NCBI GenBank assembly: GCA_900111435.1
Contig: FOIY01000005.1
Location: 124,001-188,000, forward strand
Direction of reading: 5' to 3'
DNA from: Ruminococcaceae bacterium KH2T8
GTDB taxonomy: Bacteria; Bacillota; Clostridia; Saccharofermentanales; Saccharofermentanaceae
Length of the DNA: 64,000 bases
The translations under genes and the position numbers were made by a program. The notes beneath the pieces were generated by a model. That model was not told where the DNA came from. It saw only the letters and a list, made by a program, of their open reading frames with translations, and ran no database searches. Of the stretch, positions 8,125 to 16,887 are shown in pieces. The number at the start of each line of letters is the position of its first letter. Within the stretch, counting starts at the first letter, position 1.

Positions 8125-10405
8125 TGCTTTGCCTCTCGATAACGAGCTTCTCGAAATCCTCCACGGGGATCGGCTTGGAGAAATAGTATCCCTGGAAGAG
8201 CTTACAGCCCATATTGGACAGACCGTTGTACTGGAGCTGAGTCTCAACGCCTTCTGTAAGTGTCGTCATGCCGAGCTCGAGAGAAAGGTTAATGACGTTC
8301 TTTACGATCGTGTCGGCCTTCTTCTCATTATCGGAACTGCCGAGGAACTTCATGTCGATCTTGAGGACGTCGATAGGCATATCCTTGAGCATATTAAGGG
8401 AGGAGTAGCCGCTGCCGAAGTCGTCCATCTCGACTATGAATCCCGCCTCGCGGAATTCCTGCATAATGCCGATCATCTTGTCGGTGTCGCTCATCATGAC
8501 GGTCTCGGTGATCTCGACCCTGAACTTTCGTGGATCGATGCCGTGATCCCTGACAAGTCCATTGATATACGTCGGAACGTCCATGAAGTAGAAGTCCTTC
8601 GGGGAGATGTTTACGGATACGAAGAGGTCCCAGCCCTTCTTCTGCCAGCTCGCGAGGATTTCGCATGCGCACTGCCACATATACTTATCGATCTCGGCTA
8701 TCATGCCGTTCTTCTCAAAGCAGGGAATGAACCTGTAGGGAGCGAGGAAGCCGTGCTCCTTGTGGATCCAGCGTACGAGTGCCTCTGCTCCGACGATGTT
8801 GCCGTCCCTGTCCGCGATCGGCTGCAGATACGGCCTTATGTCACGTGCCTCGATCGCATCGAGGAGCTGTGCGGATATCTCCTGGTTCCACAGGATCTCC
8901 TGCCTGATCTTCTCATCGTAGTAGGCGATATGCTTTGTATATTCGTCGCTCAAAGTAGAGAGCGCGAGGCGTGCACCTGCGAACATCTCGGCGGGGTCGG
9001 ATGTGTCATTAGTAACTTCGTAGACGCCGATCTGGACCGTGATCGGGAAGTCGGTCTGCTCGTTCTTCATCGTAAAGTGCGAAAGCACCTCTTCGACTCT
9101 CTCTGCCGGGAAGCTGTTCTTCGGGACCAGGATACCGAAATTATCGCCTGCGAGCCTGCCGTAGATGCACTTATCGGGGAGCTTGTTCTTGAGATAAGTT
9201 GCCACGTGCTTCAGGACCTGATCGCCGAATTCCGTACCGAAGATATCGTTTACGATCTTGAAGTTCTTGATGTTCAGGAACAGTACCAGATAATCGGTAA
9301 GCGGACGGGATGCCAGGACGTCGGAGATCATCTTGAAAAGATATTCCTTCGTATAAAGTCCCGTCAGCCTGTCGTGTGTCGCCTCGTACATCTCGCGCTT
9401 TAGCTTGAGCTGCTCCTTGGTAACGTCACGGACCTTCAGATAATAGCCGATATACTGCTTGCTCTCGTTGATTACGTCGCGGTTCTCGAGTTCGTAGTAC
9501 TTGATGCTGTCGCCGCCGCCCGTGATGAACTGCTCGTTCCAGTTGCCCTTATGAAGCTTGGTATCAAAGAGGTACTCGAGGAGCTCGGGCGCATTCTCAC
9601 AGTTATTCTCCTGTACGCCTACGAGGTAGCAGCCCTCCTTATTAGTCCAGACGCATCTGCCGCCCGCCGTGAAGATAAAGATGGCCTCGGAGCCGTTTGA
9701 GACGATGCCCGAAAGTATTCGGTCAAGGAACCCTAACGGCCTATAGTGTATGCAGATATAGTAGATCAGAATACCGAAGAGACCGAAGCCTATCATGGAG
9801 CGGTCGATCGGGACTCTCGCGAAGATATAGTAAGTCTCGAGCGCGCCTACGATGCCCATCGTTATGAGGACGATGGAATAACGCTCTCTGTAGATCTTGG
9901 AAGTACGGATGGTCGTAACGATAAAGACGATCATCAGGGCAAAGAATACGCCGTAGTCGACAATCCTGTGGAACTGCTGCCCGAGGTGCGGCACCATGCG
10001 GTAGTACTTCATATTCTCGAGCACCACCGGCTCGATGCTGAAAGTATGCTTTGTCAGGGGATTAAGTATTATCTGGATAGTGTCGACCAGGAACAGGTAC
10101 CTGATCCATTTGGCCGCTTTCTTGAGATTCGACGCACCGCGGCAGTAGTCGCATGTAAAGCAGAAGAGCTCATACATGAAGAAATCCATGCCGATGAAAT
10201 AGATATAGTAGCCGACAAGGGATACCATCCTGATATTGGATGCGATGATGATGAGATTACCGAGGATAGGGGGTATGCAGGCGATATCGAGCCAAGCTAC
10301 CGCTCTGCCCAATACCTTGTAATGACGCCTCGCATCAGCCGCACAGAGCATCAGACCAAGTATCAGTAGCGAAAATATAGCCGGGAATAGTAGTCTTAAC
10401 TGCAT
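8111..10405 (-). CDS. Membrane c-di-GMP phosphodiesterase (degenerate GGDEF plus EAL)
   Basis: A 764-residue protein. Residues 1-235 hold about seven membrane helices resembling the 7TM N-terminal regions of histidine kinases. A PAS-like segment follows (to about 345), then GGDEF (about 350-510) and EAL (about 515-755). The cyclase signature reads AGDNF instead of GGDEF, so synthesis is probably lost. The EAL half keeps GAEALVRW, EITET, DDFGSGYSS, the catalytic-region KIDMKF, EGVET and QGYYFSKP, so it should hydrolyse c-di-GMP. The GGDEF half may sense GTP, as in other composite proteins. It is monocistronic, with GAGGTG upstream of the ATG at 10405. Confidence 0.88.
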   Translation of the reverse strand: MQLRLLFPAIFSLLILGLMLCAADARRHYKVLGRAVAWLDIACIPPILGNLIIIASNIRMVSLVGYYIYFIGMDFFMYELFCFTCDYCRGASNLKKAAKWIRYLFLVDTIQIILNPLTKHTFSIEPVVLENMKYYRMVPHLGQQFHRIVDYGVFFALMIVFIVTTIRTSKIYRERYSIVLITMGIVGALETYYIFARVPIDRSMIGFGLFGILIYYICIHYRPLGFLDRILSGIVSNGSEAIFIFTAGGRCVWTNKEGCYLVGVQENNCENAPELLEYLFDTKLHKGNWNEQFITGGGDSIKYYELENRDVINESKQYIGYYLKVRDVTKEQLKLKREMYEATHDRLTGLYTKEYLFKMISDVLASRPLTDYLVLFLNIKNFKIVNDIFGTEFGDQVLKHVATYLKNKLPDKCIYGRLAGDNFGILVPKNSFPAERVEEVLSHFTMKNEQTDFPITVQIGVYEVTNDTSDPAEMFAGARLALSTLSDEYTKHIAYYDEKIRQEILWNQEISAQLLDAIEARDIRPYLQPIADRDGNIVGAEALVRWIHKEHGFLAPYRFIPCFEKNGMIAEIDKYMWQCACEILASWQKKGWDLFVSVNISPKDFYFMDVPTYINGLVRDHGIDPRKFRVEITETVMMSDTDKMIGIMQEFREAGFIVEMDDFGSGYSSLNMLKDMPIDVLKIDMKFLGSSDNEKKADTIVKNVINLSLELGMTTLTEGVETQLQYNGLSNMGCKLFQGYYFSKPIPVEDFEKLVIERQSIRPA

Positions 10406-10590
10406 AGCTACACCTCGTTACGTCTGATAGTACATATTAATAATATAACAGGACGCGCGTGGCGTTCTACGCAGATATATAAATAAATTGTTAGCAGTTA
10501 GCAAACAAGAGAGGGTGCGGTTATGTTGAAAAAACGCCCGACAGGTGGTATCATTACTTCGTAAATTGCGAAATAACGAGGTGCAAATAG

Positions 10591-11655
10591 ATGATAATCC
10601 TTAACATTGAATTGAATAATATATACGGATTCAATGATTTTAAGATGAATCTTACTTACCCTAAGAAGATCGTTAATTCTATCATTGAAGATGAGCACCT
10701 TGCAGGCAGAGAGCGCTTCAGATATAAGAAGGCAGTCGTGCTCATGGGAGCAAACGCCAGCGGTAAGACCAGCCTCGGCAAGGCTCTCAGGAACATATTT
10801 GCCATGATGGAACTTGATTTCAGGGTTGATCCGTACAGTATGGTGAACAATAAATACCCGGGAAGCTTCTGCATAGATTTTGTAAACGAAGACTATGTCC
10901 TCAGAAGAGTAGAAGGTCGTATCGATTCTAAGATCAAGTTGGCTACATATCATTACTACAGAGCCGCTATTGATAAGAATGATTCGTATGAGACATGTGT
11001 AAGAAAGCTTGTCCGCGATAATGAGTATGAAGGGCACATGATCAGGAGCAGATTTGCTTATCCCGATATATCACCGGAATTAAGATTCGAGGGCGTTAAC
11101 GAGAAGACAATGCTCAAGACCCTTAAGGCCGTAATAGGAACACTTGACCCGACACTCAAGAATATCGTGAGATCCAAGGATCTTAAGGATTCGTACATAA
11201 TCAAGAGGGATGATCAGGAGATCATTATTCAGAACGGCAAGCTCCTGAATACTGAAGTATTGTCGAGTGGTACGGCAGAGGGTATCGAAGTCGCCATCAT
11301 GCTGGCTTCCATAATCGACGGTAAGGAGACATTCTATTACTGCGATGAACACTTCTCCTATATTCACAGTGATATCGAGAAGAGGATCTTCGGCATCATG
11401 CTCGAGCATCTCGGTGATAATGAGCAGTTGATCTTCACGACTCATAATACCGATATGCTGGATCTGAACCTTCCCAAGCACAGTTACTGCTTCCTGGAGA
11501 AAGAGAAGGTCGGTAACAGATATGAAGTATCAGTAAGATATGCTTCTGATTATCTTAAGCGCAATACGGATTCCGTCAGGTGCGCAGTCGAGAATGATCT
11601 GTTCGGCTCTATTCCCGATGATTCTCTGCTCGACAGTCTGGAGATAGATTCATGA
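10591..11655 (+). CDS. AAA/ABC-class ATPase of a two-gene defence-like module
   Basis: A 354-residue ATPase of the AAA_15/AAA_21 (OLD, RloA, AbiL-like) type. Walker A is GANASGKTS near residue 52. Around residues 224-250 there is LSSGTAEGIEVAIML, an ABC-signature variant, then YYCDEHFSYI (Walker B with catalytic Glu) and IFTTHNTDMLD (switch His). It has no membrane segment. Its stop overlaps the start of a TOPRIM-like gene by four bases (ATGA), which points to a fixed complex. Related pairs (RloAB, AbiL, PARIS) act in phage defence; that role here is inference. GAGGTG precedes the ATG. Confidence 0.8.
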   Translation: MIILNIELNNIYGFNDFKMNLTYPKKIVNSIIEDEHLAGRERFRYKKAVVLMGANASGKTSLGKALRNIFAMMELDFRVDPYSMVNNKYPGSFCIDFVNEDYVLRRVEGRIDSKIKLATYHYYRAAIDKNDSYETCVRKLVRDNEYEGHMIRSRFAYPDISPELRFEGVNEKTMLKTLKAVIGTLDPTLKNIVRSKDLKDSYIIKRDDQEIIIQNGKLLNTEVLSSGTAEGIEVAIMLASIIDGKETFYYCDEHFSYIHSDIEKRIFGIMLEHLGDNEQLIFTTHNTDMLDLNLPKHSYCFLEKEKVGNRYEVSVRYASDYLKRNTDSVRCAVENDLFGSIPDDSLLDSLEIDS

Positions 11656-12152
11656 TCAGGAACTGTATCTACTATGTCGAAGGAGAATGCGAGAAGAAGC
11701 TCATCGGAGCTTTGAAGGAGCAGCCTGCCCTCATATATACGGGCAAGGTGAAGGTCAGAAATGTCGTAAGCGAACTGATTCCGAGATCCGAGCTCCTGAC
11801 TATCAAGAGGGATACTGCTGTGATCCTTGTATTCGATACGGATATCCCGAAGACTGATCTGCTCAATAAGAACATCGCGAATCTGAAGAAGTTCTGCAGT
11901 GCGGTAAAAGTGTTGACAGTAGCGCAGGTTCCTGATTTTGAGTCCGAACTCGTGAGAAGTACGGATGTTAAGAATGTTTCTGAGATTACAAAGAGCAAGA
12001 GTGCATCTGACTTTAAAAGGGATTTCTGCCGCCTTACCGATCCCAGACACACACTGGATAATCACGGATTTGATATCGATAAGATATGGGCACAGAATCC
12101 TACAGGGGTATTCAGCTCGATAAAGCAGAACGGAAAAGATATCAAAAACTAA
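11652..12152 (+). CDS. TOPRIM/RloB-like partner of the ATPase
   Basis: A 166-residue protein. CIYYVEGECEKKLI near the N terminus supplies the TOPRIM-type glutamate, and ILVFDTDIPK (about residue 57) supplies the DxD. DFESELVRST around residue 98 resembles the conserved segment of RloB-like proteins. It is shorter than RloB or AriB. TOPRIM partners of such ATPases are commonly nucleases that the ATPase holds inactive until triggered. The catalytic assignment rests on motif reading only. The gene is translationally coupled to the ATPase, and no further gene follows in the unit. Confidence 0.65.
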   Translation: MIRNCIYYVEGECEKKLIGALKEQPALIYTGKVKVRNVVSELIPRSELLTIKRDTAVILVFDTDIPKTDLLNKNIANLKKFCSAVKVLTVAQVPDFESELVRSTDVKNVSEITKSKSASDFKRDFCRLTDPRHTLDNHGFDIDKIWAQNPTGVFSSIKQNGKDIKN

Positions 12153-12272
12153 AGCCGCCCCTGCTTAAATCTTTCTTAAACAAACCTGACATTATCTTTA
12201 CCTCATATTGACTCTATATTAATCCGGCGTGGTTAACATAGAGCCATAGAACAAAGGAAGTGAGGAAAAGAT

Positions 12273-12425
12273 ATGGAACAGCTTACATCTAAGATCAGGA
12301 CTCTCTGGGACAGAAGCAGCGCCTTCAGACTCTTATGCTTCATAGGCATGACCGCAGCCGTATGCCTGACATTCTTCGGCCTTGGCACAAGGATAGGAGA
12401 ATACTTCTTCCACATACTACACTGA
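12273..12425 (+). CDS. 50-residue membrane miniprotein
   Basis: A short frame from ATG 12273 to TGA 12423-12425. It has a basic N terminus, then one hydrophobic helix (about residues 20-38, FRLLCFIGMTAAVCLTFFGL) and an amphipathic aromatic end. A purine-rich ribosome site (AAAGGAAGTGAGG) precedes it and a clean terminator follows at 12468, so it looks like a self-contained transcription unit. I do not recognise the family. Confidence 0.6.
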   Translation: MEQLTSKIRTLWDRSSAFRLLCFIGMTAAVCLTFFGLGTRIGEYFFHILH

Positions 12426-12467
12426 CGACATCAACACATAACCCTTCATATAAACCCTCTATACGAA

Positions 12468-12498
12468 GACCGGGCGCTCCACTTTAAGCCCGGTCTTT
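12468..12498 (+). terminator. Terminator after the miniprotein gene
   Basis: GACCGGGC at 12468-12475 pairs perfectly with GCCCGGTC at 12488-12495 and is followed by TTTA. Confidence 0.75.
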
Positions 12499-12512
12499 AC
12501 CATGGGAGGAAA

Positions 12513-12521
12513 TGTTATAAT
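12513..12521 (+). promoter_or_regulatory. Extended -10 promoter placed for leaderless start
   Basis: TATAAT at 12516-12521 is preceded by TGT, giving an extended -10 element. Transcription should begin about seven bases later, which is the ATG at 12528. The GGGAGGA at 12504-12510 lies upstream of the -10 and would not be in that transcript. Confidence 0.55.
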
Positions 12522-12527
12522 CGCTCT

Positions 12528-13112
12528 ATGATGAACTACCCATACGAGATAAAGGAAACGGATAAGAGCTGTTTCCCCCTATATGATCAGGTCTCCATGA
12601 ATGTAGATGTGAGATCCGAATACCGCGTCAGCATGATCGACGGCGGTCTTGGCGGCCTGCAGTTCGAGGAAGTGCCCGTCACGCCGTATGTGAAGGATCT
12701 GAGCGTATACGAAGAGGCCGTAAAGTACGAGGAGATGTTCGATATTTCTACCTGGCGCTTCTTCATGGCTTTTGACGGCGAAAAGCCCATAGGTGCCATG
12801 ACGATAGCAGGTACCACGGAAGGCATGAACATGCTCGGAGGCCGAAAAGATGCCTGCGTACTGTGGGACATCCGAGTTGCCGACGGCTATAAGCATAAGG
12901 GCATCGGCCAAAGACTCCTCAATCAGGGAATAGCGGCAGCGCGCGAAGACGGCTACAAAGTCATGATAATAGAGTGCCAGAACAACAACGTCCCGGCCTG
13001 CAAGTTCTACCGAAAGCAAGGCGCCATCCTGACCAAAGTCGACACGAAAGCATACGCCTCAGAGCCCGAGGTCGCGGATGAGGTGCAGTTCGTTTGGGAG
13101 CTGGGACTGTAA
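12528..13112 (+). CDS. GNAT-family N-acetyltransferase
   Basis: A 194-residue acyl-CoA-dependent acetyltransferase. The acetyl-CoA loop is HKGIGQRLLNQGIAAAREDG (about residues 125-144), preceded by the strand LWDIRVADGY and followed by MIIECQNNNVPACKFYRKQGA, the classic C-terminal GNAT strand and helix. The substrate cannot be read from sequence. Two consecutive ATGs (12528, 12531) are possible starts. The promoter position suggests a leaderless message. A terminator follows at 13139. Confidence 0.85.
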   Translation: MMNYPYEIKETDKSCFPLYDQVSMNVDVRSEYRVSMIDGGLGGLQFEEVPVTPYVKDLSVYEEAVKYEEMFDISTWRFFMAFDGEKPIGAMTIAGTTEGMNMLGGRKDACVLWDIRVADGYKHKGIGQRLLNQGIAAAREDGYKVMIIECQNNNVPACKFYRKQGAILTKVDTKAYASEPEVADEVQFVWELGL

Positions 13113-13138
13113 TAAGAAGAGAAAAAACTTAAACATCG

Positions 13139-13176
13139 AAGAACTCCTATTCCTGCTCATGAATAGGAGTTCTTTC
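13139..13176 (+). terminator. Terminator after the acetyltransferase gene
   Basis: A perfect 14-base inverted repeat pairs 13139-13152 with 13161-13174 around an 8-base loop. It marks the left edge of the AT-richer island. From here to 13334 I see no supportable gene. Confidence 0.7.
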
Positions 13177-13334
13177 GAAAGTAACTGAAAACAAGAAGCG
13201 CTGCGGTGTTCAAGTAACTAGGTCCAAACACTTGAACAAATATAAAGGTCGGTCAGCGCCTTTGCATATTTCTATTGTAAACGGTAGGTGTTACCGAATT
13301 ATTATGGCGATGTTAATGATGTGTGAGGGGGCAA

Positions 13335-13757
13335 TTATTGTTCTAAGGAATCTGATTCTTCTAATACTTTTTTACAGATATCTATATAGAGATGCTTGTA
13401 ATCAGCGACCAGATTGATCATCTCGTTGGCTAGAGGTAAGTCGATGTTAAATCCTGATGAAACTCTACATAAGAAGTCTGATTCAGCCTCTTGAAGTAGG
13501 TTGTCTGAATACAATATTCCGATAATCTCGAAAAGGATGATTTGTTTTTCTGTTTTTGATGCAAAGTTAACGATTTGGCTGATTACTTCAGCTTCAGATC
13601 GCTCACAATTATAAAAAGGCTCGATGCCCAGCTCTTTGGCAAATGATGTTATTAGTTCATGTTGAACATCATCAAAAGCGGCATCGGATTCTGATGCTTT
13701 TATTGCTAGCGATAAGAATGGTTGTTTTAGATTTTTATTTAATAATGTTAGAAACAT
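13335..13757 (-). CDS. TerB-like protein
   Basis: A 140-residue acidic, all-helical protein. The pattern AAFDDVQHELITSFAKELGI, later TEKQIILFEIIGILYSDNLLQEAESDFL, matches the TerB (tellurite-resistance B, metal-binding helical bundle) layout, in which acidic residues in the helices bind a divalent ion. It has no signal or membrane segment. It follows the zinc-ribbon membrane protein (13773) on the same strand with a 15-base gap, so the two are probably one unit. TerB domains recur in membrane-linked stress and conflict systems; that link is inference. Confidence 0.6.
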   Translation of the reverse strand: MFLTLLNKNLKQPFLSLAIKASESDAAFDDVQHELITSFAKELGIEPFYNCERSEAEVISQIVNFASKTEKQIILFEIIGILYSDNLLQEAESDFLCRVSSGFNIDLPLANEMINLVADYKHLYIDICKKVLEESDSLEQ

Positions 13758-13772
13758 AATTACCTCATAATG

Positions 13773-14756
13773 CTAAAGTATTTTTCGAAGGACTTTGGCT
13801 GCTACTCCTACGGCGACGGGTCCAAGTGCAACTGCTCCGGCGACTACTGCTCCCCCAATCAACACTTCTTTTACTCCTATTGAGCCTGTATCACTATTAT
13901 CTATAGAAATGTGAGATTGCGCCTCTTGTCGAGCAGCATTTTTCTCCCAATTTAGTCTTTCTCGTTCGAGTTGGATTCTCTTCTTTTCCAATTCAATTCG
14001 AGTTTGCTCTTTTTGTTCAAGGATGGATCGTTTTTTGAATTCTTCTTCTTGTTTATGTTTTTCTCGTATTCGAATCTCGTTGAGTTTACAAGCTTCAAGT
14101 ATTGTTTTAGCCTCATCAACATAAAGCGTATATTTCATGTAGTCTAGAGAAGCAGCATCGGTTCTTCTGATCATTTTAACGTACTCATCGTGTGTGGTGA
14201 GTATAGTTTCATATCGTTCTACAATTGATGTGCGCTTGGCTATATCAGACTTCAAATAAGCAATGGTGTCTTGAAGAAGATCGCAGTGATTCAAATACTC
14301 TTTTCTAAGTGCTATTTTCTTCAATTGAGCTATCAAAAATCCTATAGCTGCTTCGATAGCAAGTGTTATGAAAGCTATTATTACTGGATAGTCATAGTCG
14401 GAATATAGAACTACAAATAACACCAAGGATGCAACAAATATCAAAGAGGTGATTCCAATAATTACTCCGAAAGCTATTTTATGCATAATTCGAGAGTTTC
14501 CGTTTTTATAGCAATTTAGTCTGAATTCGGTTTCCGATAATTGTTCTTTGTGCTTCGATAAAGTTAATCTTTCGCTATTTATATTGAGCAGAGGTTCAGT
14601 CAACTCGTCTAGGATATAGTAATATTCGCTTCCGGTGGCGAGTTTATCGAACCGAACTATACTTCCGCAATATTCGCATGTGTATTTCGAACGATTGAGG
14701 ATGGTATCTATCTTGCCGCCGCAACAAGGGCAATTGTAGATTCTTGTTTCTTTCAT
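13773..14756 (-). CDS. Zinc-ribbon membrane protein with coiled coil and hydrophobic tail
   Basis: A 327-residue protein of unknown function. Residues 8-31 form a zinc ribbon (CPCCGGKID then CEYCGS). Two membrane helices lie at about 95-145. A long charged coiled coil rich in Glu, Lys and Arg covers about 225-275. The last 35 residues form a Gly/Ala/Val-rich hydrophobic stretch (GGAVVAGAVALGPVAVGVAA). The combination suggests a cytoplasmic metal-binding head on a membrane scaffold. It is the first gene of a two-gene unit with the TerB-like protein. Base composition is clearly AT-richer than in the flanking core genes. Confidence 0.65.
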   Translation of the reverse strand: MKETRIYNCPCCGGKIDTILNRSKYTCEYCGSIVRFDKLATGSEYYYILDELTEPLLNINSERLTLSKHKEQLSETEFRLNCYKNGNSRIMHKIAFGVIIGITSLIFVASLVLFVVLYSDYDYPVIIAFITLAIEAAIGFLIAQLKKIALRKEYLNHCDLLQDTIAYLKSDIAKRTSIVERYETILTTHDEYVKMIRRTDAASLDYMKYTLYVDEAKTILEACKLNEIRIREKHKQEEEFKKRSILEQKEQTRIELEKKRIQLERERLNWEKNAARQEAQSHISIDNSDTGSIGVKEVLIGGAVVAGAVALGPVAVGVAAKVLRKIL

Positions 14757-14975
14757 GGCAAGTTCCCCATCCTTTCATAAACTATATCTTGAATATAGCA
14801 TGATAGAAGAGCATGGAGGTTTAGCGACAAATAAGTTTTATTTAATAATGTGTGAATAATGATGTGTAGTGGTAACGTCTCGGTCCGGAGGTGAATTTCT
14901 CACTGCTAGAAACTTTCGATAGTTTGATTTCTAAAGGAAGTTAATAACTAGGTAACAGACAACAAGAGAATTAAC

Positions 14976-15188
14976 ATGAAATTAATATCGTCTCCTATAG
15001 TATTTAATGCTCATTGTTCGCAAGATGTTAGTTATCATCCTTCTACTATAGGGGATCGAAGATACTGCGGTTGTACAGCGACGGTTGTAGGAATGATTAG
15101 TTCATATACAGGCTATGTGGATGGTGAGAATATGCAATTTACATGTCTGTCGAGTTGTTACATTGAAGATTTGAATTTCTATTATTAA
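14976..15188 (+). pseudogene. Truncated copy of the C-terminal domain of the next gene
   Basis: The 70-residue frame matches the last 62 residues of the protein at 15236. FNAHCSQDVSYHPSTIG aligns with FNSHAPADISYAPSNIG, YCGCTATVVG with YCGCTATIVG, and both end in DLNFYY/ELNFYY. It lacks the signal segment and the front half of the domain, and an in-frame stop lies at 14949. It is best read as the remnant of a tandem duplication. There is no clear ribosome site, so expression is doubtful. Confidence 0.7.
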
Positions 15189-15235
15189 TGATTGAAATAC
15201 TCAATTATTGTAACCATTGGTGAAAGGTGAAGGAT

Positions 15236-15916
15236 ATGAATAGACAAAGAAGTGGATGTCTTGTTGTTTTTCTGATTTTCGTGGCTGCAGTAATACTTGC
15301 AATGTGCGCTGGGGTTGCGGCTCCTAATATGGATACAGGGAATACAACAAAGTACTATGTTGGAGTTAGAGAGACTATCACAGGGAATTCATCTTTCGCA
15401 GATCATAGAGATGATCCAAATGCTACAACGGCATCACACGCTACCGCAAGAACTTCTCATCCTACTTCCCCTCAGCCAGGTAGTAGTATGAATAATCCAG
15501 TAGACATTACATACGATAATTTTTCCGCCATTCAAGAAGGGCAGTATATAAGAGTTACAGGTCCAGTTAATTACTATTCTACAAGCGAGGGCCGTTTTTC
15601 GGTTGGTGGAAATTCCGTTGGATATTTAAGTCGTTGTGGCTTAAGAATCAGGATAATGAATGATAGTGGCGATAGATACTATGAACTTGAAGCTCCGAGT
15701 GTTAGTGCTAATGGATTTGAAGATGAGTTTAATTCACATGCCCCCGCGGATATAAGCTATGCTCCAAGCAATATAGGAGGGACTAATTATTGTGGATGTA
15801 CTGCGACTATAGTTGGATGCATTGAATCGTATACATATCAGAGTGATGGTTCGTACTATACCGAGTATAGGTTCTCTAGTCGTTCAAGAGTCGAGGAGTT
15901 GAATTTCTATTATTGA
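15236..15916 (+). CDS. Membrane-anchored secreted protein with OB-fold-like domain
   Basis: A 226-residue protein. Residues 8-28 are a hydrophobic anchor (CLVVFLIFVAAVILAMCAG). A Thr/Ser/His-rich linker runs to about residue 85. A C-terminal domain (about 86-226) begins YDNFSAIQEGQYIRVTG and ends in FSSRSRVEELNFYY, a layout typical of small OB-fold (tRNA_anti-like) domains in exported proteins. The ATG at 15236 is preferred over the GTG at 15227 because AAGGTGAAGG precedes it at normal spacing. Function is unknown. A truncated copy of the domain lies just upstream. Confidence 0.7.
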   Translation: MNRQRSGCLVVFLIFVAAVILAMCAGVAAPNMDTGNTTKYYVGVRETITGNSSFADHRDDPNATTASHATARTSHPTSPQPGSSMNNPVDITYDNFSAIQEGQYIRVTGPVNYYSTSEGRFSVGGNSVGYLSRCGLRIRIMNDSGDRYYELEAPSVSANGFEDEFNSHAPADISYAPSNIGGTNYCGCTATIVGCIESYTYQSDGSYYTEYRFSSRSRVEELNFYY

Positions 15917-16159
15917 TTTTCCTCAAGGGTTAGGACGTGTAATTCTGAATGTCTAATAATGGCTCGGGTTTTTCTGTCGTAGAGGAAGGTATAAAAGTTA
16001 CCAAATGGTGAATTTCGGAAAAGAAGGAAGTAATTGTTAATGCTTTGTAAGCAAAGTGGTAACAATGGTCTTATTGCGTTGTTTGAGTGTGATCAGGATG
16101 CTAAGATTGCCCTATAGGTATGACATAGCTGTAATTCGTATGAAAGGTACAGATGGCAT

Positions 16160-16882
16160 ATGAGTGTTAATGAAGTGAAAAGTAATCGTGATAATTCTCG
16201 TTCAAAATCACCATTACGAGCTGTTGTGATCATTGTGGCAATGATTGTTATCGGAAGCATCATCTGCTTGTGTATAGTATGCAATTTGATATTCCGTATA
16301 TATAGCGATGCAAGTAGCAAAGTTGATAATCTGCCCGGTAATGGTGTTGAAGCGGCTGAACAAGCTGTGGAATTTGTTAATGAATCTATCATTGGTTCTG
16401 ATGGAGAGGTTGTAAATGTAAATTCCACTCCCAATCTGGTCGAAGTAGTTAATACATATCAACTAAGTACAATGAAATATTCGTATACTTCGATCCTTCG
16501 TCAGTATGATGGTGATAAGCTGTTGTATTGCGTTCGATATGAGGGAACAATTGAATTCCTTATTGATATGAGTGCAATCGAAGTGAGTTTTGATGAAACG
16601 AACAAAGTAATCAATGTTATTCTTCCGGATTTCACTTTTGAAAGGCACGTAGATGAAGATTTGGATTTTATATTCGAGGATGATTCATATAATAATCGAA
16701 ATGTCGGAACGCGTGTTTTAGAGGAGTGTAATGAAGATTTTGAGGATAAAACACCAGATTATATGATGCTCGACATGGCACGTGAAACTGCTAAAAATGA
16801 GATACGAGCATTAACGACTCCTATTGTTGCTCAGTATTACAGTGATTACACCTTGAATGTTGATTTTGCATATGGAGGGTGA
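16160..16882 (+). CDS. DUF4230-like membrane-anchored protein
   Basis: A 240-residue protein with one membrane helix at about residues 20-47 and the rest outside. The region LVEVVNTYQLSTMKYSYTSIL, then YEGTIEFLIDMSAIEVSFDETNKVINVILPD, is the pattern of DUF4230. That family is a membrane-tethered beta domain whose biochemical role is unknown. It is the first gene of a five-gene unit and its stop overlaps the next frame. The 243-base gap before it (15917-16159) holds no gene that I can support. Confidence 0.7.
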   Translation: MSVNEVKSNRDNSRSKSPLRAVVIIVAMIVIGSIICLCIVCNLIFRIYSDASSKVDNLPGNGVEAAEQAVEFVNESIIGSDGEVVNVNSTPNLVEVVNTYQLSTMKYSYTSILRQYDGDKLLYCVRYEGTIEFLIDMSAIEVSFDETNKVINVILPDFTFERHVDEDLDFIFEDDSYNNRNVGTRVLEECNEDFEDKTPDYMMLDMARETAKNEIRALTTPIVAQYYSDYTLNVDFAYGG

Positions 16883-16887
16883 TGGAT

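Noticed and set aside
8129-9403. Long plus-strand open frame (424 codons)
   Set aside because: It is antisense to the GGDEF-EAL gene, lacks a ribosome site and has no recognisable domain; codon-phase shadow.
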